From Pseudomonadota bacterium (GTDB taxonomy: Bacteria; Pseudomonadota; Alphaproteobacteria; Acetobacterales; Acetobacteraceae): a stretch of 64,000 bases of DNA. Positions 17,397 to 26,015 of this stretch are shown here, one piece after another. Made by a program: the position numbers and the translations under genes. The notes beneath the pieces were generated by a model. The model did not search any database. It had not been told where the DNA came from and worked only from the letters and a program-made list of their open reading frames with translations. Every line of letters begins with the position of its first letter. The stretch's first letter is position 1. Where the stretch lies: assembly GCA_021809435.1 (NCBI GenBank), contig JAKBAD010000002.1, positions 324,042 through 388,041 on the forward strand. Direction: 5' to 3'.

Positions 17397-18722
17397 TCAG
17401 TGCCGAAACAGCACCGGCTGGCCGATGGGCTCGCCGGTGACCACACCCTCAAACATCACCACATGGCCGCGCACGATGGTCGCCACCGGCCAGGCGGTGA
17501 CTTCGGTGCCGGCAAATGGTGTCCAGCCACACTGGCTGGCGATCCAGGAATTCTCGATCTTGCGCCTGGCCTTCATGTCCACGATCGAGAAATCCGCGTC
17601 ATAGCCCACGGCGATGCGGCCCTTGCCCATGGCGCCATAAATCCGCGCCGGCCCGGCTGACATCAGGTCAACCAGCCGCATCAGCGGCAGGCGCCCGGCA
17701 TTCACCTGGCTTAGCATCAAAGGCAGCAAGGTCTGCACGCCGGTCAGGCCGGAATGGCAGGTCGGCCAGGGCCGCTCCTTGGCTTCCGCGGTGTGGGGCG
17801 CGTGATCGGAGGCGATGGTGTCGGCCGTGCCATCGAGTAGCGCGGCCCAGGCGGCGTCCTGGTGGTGCTTGTCCCTGATCGGGGGGTTCATCACCGCATA
17901 CCCCCCCAGCCGCTCATAGGCCTCGGGCCCGGCCTGCAACAGATGGTTCACCAGCACCTCGGCGCTCAGCAGCCGCTTATGGTCGCGGATGAAGGCGAAT
18001 TCCTCGGCGGTGGAAACATGGAGAATATGCGCGCGCTTGCCGGTTTTCTCGGCCAGCGCGGTCACGCGCGCCGTGCCCAGCCGGGCGCATTCGGGGTCGC
18101 GCCACTCGCCATGGGCGGCATATGGGTCGCCGACCGAGAAGCGGGATTTGCGCTCGCGCAGCCGGTATTCATCCTCGGCGTGGAACGCGACCAGATGGCG
18201 CGAGCCGCGCAGCACGCGCTCAATATTCTCATCATCCTCGACCAGCAGATCGCCCGTCGAAGATCCGGCGAACACCTTCACGGCGCAAACGCCCGGCATA
18301 TCCTCCATCTCACCGACATGGTCGGCGTTTTCCTTGGTGGCACCGACATAAAAGCCGAGATCGCAATAGGTGTGGCCGGGAATATATTCATATTTGGCCT
18401 GCACCGTTGTCGGGTCGGTGGTGGGGGGCTTGGTGTTGGGCATGTCAAACACCGTGGTCACGCCGCCCAGCACGGCGGCCAGCGAGCCTGAGCGCATATC
18501 CTCGACACCGGGAATGCCGCCATAGCCGCCATCGCGGAAATGCACATGGGGGTCGATGATGCCGGGCAGCACATGCAGGTTGGCGGCGTTGAAGCGCTCG
18601 GGCGCGTCGCCGAGATTTTTGCCAATCGCGGTAATATGCCCGGCCGTCACGCCGACATCGGCGCTCACTTCGCCCCAGGGCAGCACCACCGTGCCGTTTT
18701 CGATGATCAGATCAAAACTCAT
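17397..18722 (-). CDS. pyrC: Dihydroorotase
   Basis: The 441-residue amidohydrolase has the metal-binding HVHFR motif in GIIDPHVHFRDGG, the carboxylated lysine in CAVKVFAGSSTGD, and further ligands in HAEDEYR, HILHVST and the catalytic IASDHAPHT. This is the class I dihydroorotase pattern of pyrimidine synthesis (carbamoyl aspartate to dihydroorotate). Allantoinase and hydantoinase are relatives, but TASDHAPH-type ends plus the GVTTVFDMPNT block favour dihydroorotase. Its ATG overlaps the stop of the upstream heptosyltransferase (ATGA), so the two are co-translated. No other pyr gene is nearby. Confidence 0.9.
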   Translation of the reverse strand: MSFDLIIENGTVVLPWGEVSADVGVTAGHITAIGKNLGDAPERFNAANLHVLPGIIDPHVHFRDGGYGGIPGVEDMRSGSLAAVLGGVTTVFDMPNTKPPTTDPTTVQAKYEYIPGHTYCDLGFYVGATKENADHVGEMEDMPGVCAVKVFAGSSTGDLLVEDDENIERVLRGSRHLVAFHAEDEYRLRERKSRFSVGDPYAAHGEWRDPECARLGTARVTALAEKTGKRAHILHVSTAEEFAFIRDHKRLLSAEVLVNHLLQAGPEAYERLGGYAVMNPPIRDKHHQDAAWAALLDGTADTIASDHAPHTAEAKERPWPTCHSGLTGVQTLLPLMLSQVNAGRLPLMRLVDLMSAGPARIYGAMGKGRIAVGYDADFSIVDMKARRKIENSWIASQCGWTPFAGTEVTAWPVATIVRGHVVMFEGVVTGEPIGQPVLFRH

Positions 18723-19618
18723 GCGTCCACTCCCAACAGCTGATACGCGGCTGATACCACGCGCTCCAGCGTCAAATCCTCCATGGCCGCCTCGCCTTCC
18801 GGCCCCGGCGCCACGGCAATGCCAACCCGCGCCCCGGCAGGCGCATATTCACTGGCCTTTGAGCGGCCAAACAGCCCAAGCGTCGGCGCCCCCGCGGCGG
18901 CGGCCAAATGCATTAGCCCCGAGTCATTTCCTATATATATGGTGCCGCGGCGCAGACATGCAGCGGCTTCTGGCAGGGTGAGCCGCCCGACCAGATTAAT
19001 GGCATCCGGCAAGGCCGCCAGCACCGGGGCCGCGCGGCGGGCTTCATCGGCGCCGGGGCCGCCGAAAATCGCCGCCCTGGCGCCGGGCAACCGGGCGGCC
19101 AGCGCATGAAAAAGCGCAACAAACCGCTCAGGTGGCCAGATTTTACCATCCCAGTTGGCCGTGGGGCCGAGCGCGATCACAGGGCCATCACCCAGCAGCC
19201 GCGCGGCCTTGGCTTCATCGGCGGCCGAGGTCCAGGCCACTGGCAGGGGGGCGGGCTCGTAGCCCATGGCGGCGCCCAGCTGAGCATAGCGCCGCCCCGG
19301 CCGCCGCCCGCCTTTCATGATTTTGCGGCGCTTGGCCGCCAGCAGCAGCGAAATGCCCGATCCGCGCACATCCACCACCAGATCCCAGATATGCGGCACA
19401 ATCTGGCGCCACAGCGTGAGCCAGTGCAGGTCGAAACGCTGCTTGTCGAACACGATCAGCTTTTCAAGCTGGGGAAAGCGCGAAAACACGCCTTCGCTGG
19501 GCGAGCCGCAGGCGATGGTGAAGCGCGCCGCCGGGTGCTGCCGGCGCAACTGCTCCAATATCCCGCAGGAAATGACGGCATCGCCAATACGCGAAGAGCT
19601 GATGAAGAGAATTCTCAT
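18719..19618 (-). CDS. Glycosyltransferase family 9 (heptosyltransferase-like)
   Basis: The 299-residue protein begins MRILFISSSRIGDAVISCGIL, the GT9 N-terminal signature. It has the ADP-heptose-binding pattern at ALGPTANWDGKIWPPERF and YIGNDSGLMHLAAAAGAPTLGLFGRS. GT9 enzymes transfer heptose or related sugars to the lipopolysaccharide inner core on the cytoplasmic face of the inner membrane. It may cooperate with the glycosyltransferase at 12857, but only proximity suggests this. Its last four bases overlap the start of the dihydroorotase gene. Confidence 0.92.
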   Translation of the reverse strand: MRILFISSSRIGDAVISCGILEQLRRQHPAARFTIACGSPSEGVFSRFPQLEKLIVFDKQRFDLHWLTLWRQIVPHIWDLVVDVRGSGISLLLAAKRRKIMKGGRRPGRRYAQLGAAMGYEPAPLPVAWTSAADEAKAARLLGDGPVIALGPTANWDGKIWPPERFVALFHALAARLPGARAAIFGGPGADEARRAAPVLAALPDAINLVGRLTLPEAAACLRRGTIYIGNDSGLMHLAAAAGAPTLGLFGRSKASEYAPAGARVGIAVAPGPEGEAAMEDLTLERVVSAAYQLLGVDA

Positions 19619-19697
19619 GCTGAGGACCGATTAGCCTGTTTAAGGCCGCGCGCAAACCGGGCTTGCCCGCAGGCCAGGATTTTCCCATCTTGTTGGC

Positions 19698-20510
19698 ATG
19701 ACCAATATCGCCCTTCTGCCCGATCGCGCCGTGATTGCCATCCACGGGCCAGACCGTGTCGCCTTTCTCAACGGGCTGGTTAGCAATGACGTGGCCAAAG
19801 CCGGCCCGGGCCAGGCCGTGTGGGCGGCCCTGCTCACGCCGCAAGGGCGCTATCTCACGGATTTTTTCATTTTCGCGACCAATGATGCCCTGCTCCTCGA
19901 TATCAGGCGGGCCGACGGCGCGCTCATCATCCAAAAACTGCGCCGCTTCCGGTTGCGCATGGCGGTGGAAATTTCAGAGCCCGCGGAAGATTGGCATGTT
20001 CAAGCCGCCTGGGGCGGCGCCGCGCCCGAGGCACCGCTGGTGGCCCCCGACCCGCGCCTGCCCGAGGCGGGGTTTCGTATGCTTGTCCACGCGCCCCTTC
20101 AGACCACGGCATCTCCGGCGCACTATGGCGCGCACCGCATCGCGCTTGGCCTGCCCGATGGCGCGCCAGACCTGGAGCCCGAACAAACGCTGCTGCTGGA
20201 AGCCGGGTTCGATGAACTGCACGGCATTGACTGGACCAAAGGCTGCTATATGGGCCAGGAGCTGACCGCGCGCACCAAATATCGCGGGCTGGTCAAGCGC
20301 CGGCTGGTGCCCGTTACCCTCTCGGCCCCGTTGGCGCCCGGCGCCGTGATTTACGCCGGAGATGCCGAGGCCGGACGCATGGGCTCGCGCGTTGAGCATA
20401 GCGGACTCGCCATGCTGCGGGTCGAGGCGTTGGGCGCTTCGCTCCATGCGGGGCCAGTGACGCTCGCGCCGCGCGTGCCGGCCTGGATGAATCTTGCTCG
20501 CCAAGCGTGA
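19698..20510 (+). CDS. ygfZ: YgfZ-type folate-binding Fe-S repair protein
   Basis: The 270-residue protein has the YgfZ/GcvT fold and the signature KGCYMGQELTARTKYRG (about residues 185-201), matching K-G-C-Y/F-X-G-Q-E with the conserved cysteine. YgfZ uses tetrahydrofolate in assembling or repairing certain 4Fe-4S enzymes. The N-terminal ALLPDRAVIAIHGPDRVAFLNGLVSNDV also fits. It is divergent from the heptosyltransferase, 79 bp away, and ends at a terminator. Confidence 0.94.
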   Translation: MTNIALLPDRAVIAIHGPDRVAFLNGLVSNDVAKAGPGQAVWAALLTPQGRYLTDFFIFATNDALLLDIRRADGALIIQKLRRFRLRMAVEISEPAEDWHVQAAWGGAAPEAPLVAPDPRLPEAGFRMLVHAPLQTTASPAHYGAHRIALGLPDGAPDLEPEQTLLLEAGFDELHGIDWTKGCYMGQELTARTKYRGLVKRRLVPVTLSAPLAPGAVIYAGDAEAGRMGSRVEHSGLAMLRVEALGASLHAGPVTLAPRVPAWMNLARQA

Positions 20511-20527
20511 ATTGCCCGTCCGGCGGG

Positions 20528-20560
20528 CCGCGCACTGCCGGAAAAGCGCGGTGTTTTTTT
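20528..20560 (+). terminator. Terminator after ygfZ
   Basis: The stem ccgcgc (20528-20533) / gcgcgg (20546-20551) is followed by tgttttttt. The rest of the interval up to 20703 is AT-rich and probably holds the permease promoter, but no clean -35/-10 pair stands out. Confidence 0.65.
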
Positions 20561-20703
20561 CTGAAACGCGCCAAAATATAGCGGGCTGTCTATTATTTAA
20601 ATCGCCCTCTGATAATTCTATTGACGTGCTTTTCATAATCAATCATGCCTAGCAGGCCGTTTTTCAGTCATGAAACGTAATGCCTAACAGGGGGAACACA
20701 ATA

Positions 20704-22122
20704 ATGAGCACGGTTTCTAGCGGGGGGGTGCGCCTCAAGCGCGACAGCCTCGGTCTTTCGCAAATCATCGCCTCGACATTGGCGAACATCGCGCCCGCGA
20801 TGAGCTTTTTCTTCGGGTTTGGTCTCATCGTCTCGGGTGCCGGTGTTGGCGCGCCGCTCACCATTTTGGTGGCGATGGTGGTGATTCTCTTCCTTACCAA
20901 CACGCTGGCGCAATTCTCCAAATACCGCCCGAGCACCGGGTCGTTCGTCACCTTCATCGGCATGGCGTTCGGGCCCGCCGCGGGTGCCGCGGCGTCGCTG
21001 TTCGTGGTCACGGGCTATTGCATCGCGGCGGCGTCGGTGGTGGTTATTTCGGGCGGCTGGGCCGCGACCACGCTGCAAACCTTCCTGCACATCAATATCC
21101 CCTGGCAGGTGTTGAGCATTATCGCCACCGCGATCGTCGGCGTGCTGGTGGCGCGTGGCATTGGCCTCTCCACCACCTGGGCCGCTATCTTCTTTTATTT
21201 CGAGCTGGCGCTGCTGCTGATCGGCGCGGTGATCATGCTGGTCGTCAACCATGCCTCCATCTCGCTCGCGCCGCTGACGATTGCGTCGGTGACCGGTGGC
21301 TGGAAGGGCATTGGCCTTGGCTTCCCGCTGGCGATTTATCTGTTCATTGGCTGGGAAAACTCGGCGATGCTGGCCGAAGAGACCACCGATCCCCGCCGCA
21401 ACGTGCCCCGCGCGCTGATCACCGGCACGCTCTCGATCGGCATTCTTTATATGTTCCTGGCCTTCGCCACCGAAACGGCGTTCAAGAATAATCTGGCCGC
21501 CATCTCCAACTCCACCATCCCGTTCGTCGATGCCTTCAAGGCCTCCGCCGCCGGGCTGCTGATTGTCGCCTATCTGGCTGGTGTCACCTCGATTTTCTCA
21601 TCGCTCATCGGTCTGACCAACGCCCAGGCGCGCATTCTGTTCAACTCCTCGCGTGAAGGTCTGCTGCCCGAGTTCTTTGGTAAGGTGCACCCTCAGCACC
21701 GCACCCCGCACTCGGCCATGTGGGCGTTCATCGTCGTTGCCCTGCTCATCGTTCTTGGCTTCGGCACGCTTGACAACATCGACCCCGTGACCTTGTTCGG
21801 TGATACCGGCACCATGGGCACCATTCCGGTGGTGGTGACCTACCTGCTCACCAACATCGCGCTGCCGGTTTATATGCTGCGCTATCATCGCAACGAGTTC
21901 TCGGCGGTCAAGCACCTCATCATTCCCTTGCTCGGCACGGCGTTCATGCTGTTCCCGCTCTGGGGGCTGGTGCAGCCCGGCCAGCCGGCGCCGTTCAACA
22001 TTTATCCGTATGCCGCGCTCGGCCTGTTCGTACTCTCGCTGATTTATGGCGCCATTCTGGCCAAGCGTAACCCCGACCTCGTTCAGCGCATCGGCTCCTA
22101 CGTCGCCGACGAAGAATACTGA
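20704..22122 (+). CDS. APC-superfamily amino acid permease
   Basis: The 472-residue integral membrane protein has about 12 hydrophobic segments. It has the APC hallmarks SLGLSQIIASTLANIAPA at the first helix and IGWENSAMLAEETTDPRRNVPRA (about residues 218-240) after helix 6, the conserved E-E-X-X-X-P-X-R block of amino acid:polyamine:organocation carriers. ATG 20704 follows AGGGGGA; an earlier in-frame ATG (20680) is less well placed. It imports or exchanges amino acids or amines, but the substrate is not readable. Two hairpins follow. Confidence 0.92.
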   Translation: MSTVSSGGVRLKRDSLGLSQIIASTLANIAPAMSFFFGFGLIVSGAGVGAPLTILVAMVVILFLTNTLAQFSKYRPSTGSFVTFIGMAFGPAAGAAASLFVVTGYCIAAASVVVISGGWAATTLQTFLHINIPWQVLSIIATAIVGVLVARGIGLSTTWAAIFFYFELALLLIGAVIMLVVNHASISLAPLTIASVTGGWKGIGLGFPLAIYLFIGWENSAMLAEETTDPRRNVPRALITGTLSIGILYMFLAFATETAFKNNLAAISNSTIPFVDAFKASAAGLLIVAYLAGVTSIFSSLIGLTNAQARILFNSSREGLLPEFFGKVHPQHRTPHSAMWAFIVVALLIVLGFGTLDNIDPVTLFGDTGTMGTIPVVVTYLLTNIALPVYMLRYHRNEFSAVKHLIIPLLGTAFMLFPLWGLVQPGQPAPFNIYPYAALGLFVLSLIYGAILAKRNPDLVQRIGSYVADEEY

Positions 22123-22144
22123 GCGGCATTATCGCGCCCATGAA

Positions 22145-22172
22145 GAAAACGGTGCCGTGAGGCACCGTTTTC
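22145..22172 (+). terminator. Strong hairpin after the permease gene
   Basis: A perfect 12-bp stem, gaaaacggtgcc (22145-22156) / ggcaccgttttc (22161-22172) with loop gtga, starts 23 bases after the permease stop. Confidence 0.8.
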
Positions 22173-22184
22173 AGACGACTGACC

Positions 22185-22212
22185 AACCCCTGGCTCACGC
22201 CGGGGGTTTGTT
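22185..22212 (+). terminator. Second hairpin after the permease gene
   Basis: The stem aacccctggc / gccgggggtt (one G-T pair) is followed by tgttta. It backs up the preceding hairpin. Confidence 0.55.
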
Positions 22213-22276
22213 TATGGGGAGTGCTGAAGACACACCGCCCGCGTTTGGCGCCGAATGATCACCCGCAGGGCAGGAT

Positions 22277-22864
22277 TTATATCTTCAACGGCAGGCGGCT
22301 GGCGCGGCCGGGGAAGATGATATCGGCCTGACGCTCGGGGTGGGTGAGCATGTACATATCGACGCTGGGCAGAAAGATGCGCCGCCATTCATCCGCCCAC
22401 ACGCCAAGGGCGCGGTCATGGGCCACCTCGAAGATGGATTTGCGGTCGCTGTCGACGAAAATTTTCAGGCCGTAATAGGGCAGCAATAGCGGCACCAGGG
22501 CCGAAATACCCTCGACGATGACCGGCCGGGCGGTGGTGAGATGCTTGGGCGTTTTGGCGACCGCGAAGCGCTGCCAATCGAACGGGTAATAGGTGCAGGC
22601 TCCGGTTTTGGCGAGGTCGATGACCGCCTGGAGGAATTGCTCGTAGCGTATATAGGGAAAGGGGAATGCCGGTTGGCGCGAGGTCCAGTCGGCTTCGGCG
22701 CTGATGAATTCATCGACGTGGAGGATGGGGAAGCCGTAAATTTCGGCCAGGCGCAGGGCCAGGGTGGTCTTGCCCGCGCAGGGCAGACCATCGATCGCGA
22801 TGAGAGGTTTCTCGAGCGCGCGCGAGAGAGCGCCCTCTTTCACCAGATCATCCGCAACTGCCAT
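22277..22864 (-). CDS. P-loop kinase of the uridine kinase type
   Basis: The 195-residue protein has a Walker A motif in IDGLPCAGKTTLALRLAE. The acidic HVDEFISAEADW follows in the nucleoside-binding place, then YYPFDWQRF and VIVEGISALVPLL, as in uridine or phosphoribulokinase-like kinases. I start it at ATG 22864 behind CGGGG; an in-frame GTG at 22885 would add seven residues. The substrate is uncertain and it may not be a true uridine kinase. It stands alone, facing the permease across two terminators. Confidence 0.8.
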   Translation of the reverse strand: MAVADDLVKEGALSRALEKPLIAIDGLPCAGKTTLALRLAEIYGFPILHVDEFISAEADWTSRQPAFPFPYIRYEQFLQAVIDLAKTGACTYYPFDWQRFAVAKTPKHLTTARPVIVEGISALVPLLLPYYGLKIFVDSDRKSIFEVAHDRALGVWADEWRRIFLPSVDMYMLTHPERQADIIFPGRASRLPLKI

Positions 22865-22933
22865 GTGACCCCGTCTCCATGTCACAAGAACTGACCCAAG
22901 GCCCAGATTGCGCGTGTGCTTAGCGCACTTCGC

Positions 22934-24454
22934 TCAGGCCGGTAAAGTCACGCGCACGCGCAGCCCTCCGGGGGCGGCGTCGAGCATCACGATGTCACCG
23001 CCATGGGCGCGGATGATGTTGCGCGCAATGGCCAGCCCCAGGCCCGAGCCGCCGGTTTCGCGGTTGCGGCTGGTCTCGAGGCGCCGGAAGGGCTCGAACA
23101 CGCGCTCGCGTTCGAGTTCGGGGATGCCGGGGCCGTCATCTTCAATGTCGATGCGGACCAGGCCCTTTTGCGGGGCAGTGAGGGTGACGCGCGCGGCGTC
23201 ACCATATTTGACCGCGTTGCCGATGAGGTTGGCAAATGCCCGCTTGCAGGCGAGCGGGCGCAGCCGCACGGCCAGATGTTCAGGCCCGCTATAGGTGATG
23301 GCCTCCTGGCGGGCGGGGGTGAGGTCGGCCTGGTCATCGAGGATGGCGCGCAGCAGGCTGGCCAGATCGACGGGCGCCGGGGATTCGGTGCTGCCGATAT
23401 CGCGGCCAAAGGCCAGGGTGGCGGCGACCATGGCCTCCATTTCATCGAGGTCGGCGAGCATTTTCTCGCGCTGCTCGTCATCTTCCATGAATTCGGCGCG
23501 CAGTTTCAGGCGCGTGATGGGGGTGCGCAAATCATGACCGATGGCGGTGAGCAGGAAGGTGCGGTCATCGACAAAGCGGCGGATGCGGGCGGCCATGGTG
23601 TTGAAGGCCTTGGCGGCGGTGACGATTTCGGCGGCCCCCTGCTCGGGCAGCGGGGGGGCGGTGACCACGTCGCGGCCCAGCGCCTCGGCGGCGGCGGCCA
23701 GCGTTTGCACGGGGCGCAGCAGCGTGCGCACGGCCCAGACGATCATCAAGGCGCCGAGCAGGGTCATGACGATGAAGGCGGTGGCGAAGCCCGGTGAGCG
23801 CCAGGGCGCGGGCGGCGGCAGCACGGCGCTGACGGTGAGCCAGGTGACCGCCCCGCCCGGCCAGATGCCGGGCGGCAGGCCAAAGGGCGGAAAAGGCGGG
23901 CCGCCGGCACCGGGCGGCGCGGCACCGCTTGGCGCGGGACCAAGCCAGCCATTGGCATCGAACGGCGCGAGGAAGGTGCCTTGGTCGTGGCCGGGTTGTC
24001 CGGCATTTTCGAAGCGGAACAGAATGAAGTCACGCAGGCCGAAGCTGATGAACAAGCGCGGCGGAAAGCCCGAGACGCGCAAGATCAGCCCGGCCGGGTG
24101 GAGCAGCGGCGGGATGCCTTCGGAGAAGATCGCTGTGCGGATGGCCTCGGCTTCACGGGCGGGCATGGCCAGCGTGCCCGCCAGCGGGGGTTGGGCGCTG
24201 AGGGTGGCGGTTTCACCGTTGGGCAGGGTTTCCTTGGCCAGCAGCACGTTGCGCCCGGCCGGCGCGGTGAGCGCGATATGGCGGTAGAGCGTGACCGCGC
24301 GGGTGGCGAATTCCTGCTCCTCCTCGGTCTGGAGCAGCTTGATCTGGTTGAAGGTGTGGATGAGCAGACCCAGAAGCTGGGTGAGCGCGAACCCCACCAG
24401 CAGGATCAGGATCATGCGCCGGGCGAGAGAGTGAGGCTTGAGGAGGGAGCGCAC
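22934..24454 (-). CDS. Sensor histidine kinase of the EnvZ type
   Basis: The frame continues upstream through the response regulator gene, but that part is a shadow. I place the start at GTG 24454, just past the regulator stop, giving 506 residues; ATG 24416 is the alternative. One TM helix (ILILLVGFALTQLLGLLI) is followed by a periplasmic domain with a striking Pro/Gly-rich end, then a second TM helix (FIVMTLLGALMIVWAV) and a HAMP domain. The H-box is IGHDLRTPITRL, the N-box FANLIGNAVKYGD, and the G-boxes DDGPGIP and GGSGLGLAIA. It autophosphorylates on His and passes the phosphate to the upstream-encoded OmpR-type regulator. The signal is unknown. Confidence 0.93.
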   Translation of the reverse strand: MRSLLKPHSLARRMILILLVGFALTQLLGLLIHTFNQIKLLQTEEEQEFATRAVTLYRHIALTAPAGRNVLLAKETLPNGETATLSAQPPLAGTLAMPAREAEAIRTAIFSEGIPPLLHPAGLILRVSGFPPRLFISFGLRDFILFRFENAGQPGHDQGTFLAPFDANGWLGPAPSGAAPPGAGGPPFPPFGLPPGIWPGGAVTWLTVSAVLPPPAPWRSPGFATAFIVMTLLGALMIVWAVRTLLRPVQTLAAAAEALGRDVVTAPPLPEQGAAEIVTAAKAFNTMAARIRRFVDDRTFLLTAIGHDLRTPITRLKLRAEFMEDDEQREKMLADLDEMEAMVAATLAFGRDIGSTESPAPVDLASLLRAILDDQADLTPARQEAITYSGPEHLAVRLRPLACKRAFANLIGNAVKYGDAARVTLTAPQKGLVRIDIEDDGPGIPELERERVFEPFRRLETSRNRETGGSGLGLAIARNIIRAHGGDIVMLDAAPGGLRVRVTLPA

Positions 24455-24455
24455 C

Positions 24456-25172
24456 TCAGGCCCGTTCGACCGGCGTGGACAGCACATAACCGCCGCCGCG
24501 CACGGTTTTGATGATCTGGGCGTTGCGCCCGTCATCTTCGAGTTTGCGGCGCAGGCGCGAGACCGCCACGTCGATCGCGCGGTCGAACGGTCCGGCCTGG
24601 CGGCCGCGCAGCAGATCGAGCAGCATGTCGCGCGTGAGAACCCGGTTCGGGCGGTCGAGCAGGGCCAGCAGCAGATCGTATTCGCCGCCGGTGATGGCGA
24701 CCTCGACGCCCTGAGGGTCGAGCAGGCGGCGGCGGGCGGTTTCGAGCACCCAGCCGGCGAACTGGTAGGTTTTGGTGTGCTCGGCTGGGCGTTGATCGGA
24801 CTCGGTGGTGCGGCGGAGCACGGCGCGGATGCGGGCCAGCAGCTCACGCGGGTTGAAGGGTTTGGTGACGTAATCATCCGCGCCCAGCTCAAGGCCGATG
24901 ATGCGGTCGGTATCCTCGGCCATGGCGGTGAGCATGATGATGGGAACGTTTGATTCGGCGCGCAGCCAGCGGGCGATCTCGAGGCCGCCTTCGCCAGGCA
25001 GCATCAGGTCGAGCACGACGAGCTGGAAATGGCCGTTGGCGATGGCGCGCCGCGCCTCCTTGCCGTCGCGCGCGGTGGTGACGCGCAGACGCTGGCGCTC
25101 GAGGAATTTGGCGAGCAGATCGCGGATTTCGCGGTCATCATCGACGATGAGGATATGGGGCAGGTGGTCCAT
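24456..25172 (-). CDS. OmpR-family response regulator
   Basis: The 238-residue protein has a receiver domain (ILIVDDDREIRDLL, phosphoacceptor Asp in VVLDLMLPGEGG, switch ML TA and conserved YVTKPFNPREL). A C-terminal winged helix follows (RAIDVAVSRLRRKLEDD, IKTVRGGGYVLS). It binds DNA once phosphorylated. Its stop abuts the start of the sensor kinase gene, so the two form one operon. Targets are not visible; the small exported protein gene divergent at 25363 is a nearby candidate only. Confidence 0.95.
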   Translation of the reverse strand: MDHLPHILIVDDDREIRDLLAKFLERQRLRVTTARDGKEARRAIANGHFQLVVLDLMLPGEGGLEIARWLRAESNVPIIMLTAMAEDTDRIIGLELGADDYVTKPFNPRELLARIRAVLRRTTESDQRPAEHTKTYQFAGWVLETARRRLLDPQGVEVAITGGEYDLLLALLDRPNRVLTRDMLLDLLRGRQAGPFDRAIDVAVSRLRRKLEDDGRNAQIIKTVRGGGYVLSTPVERA

Positions 25173-25362
25173 GGCTGTTACAATAGCGCCAGCCCCCAGG
25201 CTTTGGCAGGGCCGGTTGCACTACGTGACAATTTTGCCCCCGCCCCGCGGACCGTCAGGCCGGGCCGGACAGTCATGGCTTGATTTTGTTGCGCCCCTGA
25301 CCATAAACTTCGCATGCAACCAGTTTGGATGCTGCTGGATTGCCGAGCTTCTGGAGGGCTCC

Positions 25363-25779
25363 ATGAAAACGCTTCGTCAACTCGCGCTGTACGTGCCGTT
25401 TGGCCTTACCGGCACCCTGCTGCCGGCGGGACCGGCTTTTTGCTCCGATCTCAGCTTCACGTTGGATAACAACACCAACCAGGACATCACGGCGGTCTAT
25501 CTGTCGCAGCACGCCGCCTCTAGCTGGGGGGCCGCGCTGCCCAACAGCGCCACCAAGGCGGGGACCAGCAACGATATCGGCTTTGATGACGGCAAGGCCA
25601 GCACCACGGGCGATGACTGTAATTACGACATAAAATTGCGGCTACAGGGCGGCAATGGCCAGGCGGTTCTCTATAGCATCGATCTGTGCGCGGCGATGGA
25701 GATCGCGCTGGGCACCAAGACCGCCAACGGCAACACGTTCGACACTTTCACGGTCACGTACACGGCTTACGGCAAATAG
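25363..25779 (+). CDS. Small exported protein of unknown function
   Basis: From ATG 25363 (ribosome site GGAGGG) the product is 138 residues with a signal peptide (MKTLRQLALYVPFGLTGTLL to about AFC). The mature part starts SDLSFTLDNNTNQDITAVYLS and has beta-strand character, with two cysteines (DDCNYD and DLCAAM) that could pair. It resembles small periplasmic or cell-surface beta proteins, but I recognise no family. The upstream in-frame extension to 24898 overlaps the response regulator and is a shadow. It lies divergent from the two-component system. Confidence 0.7.
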   Translation: MKTLRQLALYVPFGLTGTLLPAGPAFCSDLSFTLDNNTNQDITAVYLSQHAASSWGAALPNSATKAGTSNDIGFDDGKASTTGDDCNYDIKLRLQGGNGQAVLYSIDLCAAMEIALGTKTANGNTFDTFTVTYTAYGK

Positions 25780-26015
25780 CCCGCGGCGGCCGGGGCGCGG
25801 AGCGGTGCGTGAATTCACTTGCATCGCGCCGCGCAAGGCCTTACATGCGCGCCCCACGCAGCAACGTACGTGCCTCTGCCGGTCCTCCGGTTACGCAACG
25901 GCGTCAAGCGTTCTGGCAGCACAGCTGGGGAAACCCGGAAGTTGGCTGGTTCGTTCGACCGTTTTGTAACCCATGCCGCGCGCATCGCGGCTCATAGAGG
26001 ATAAGGAGCAGGGCG

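Noticed and set aside
20600-20660. Sigma-70 promoter before the permease gene (ttgacg at 20621)
   Set aside because: No acceptable -10 element at 16-18 bases spacing; the match is too weak to list.
24455-24892. N-terminal extension of the sensor kinase frame
   Set aside because: It overlaps the response regulator in another frame, is rich in Pro/Ser/Arg and has no membrane helix; the real kinase begins just after the regulator stop.
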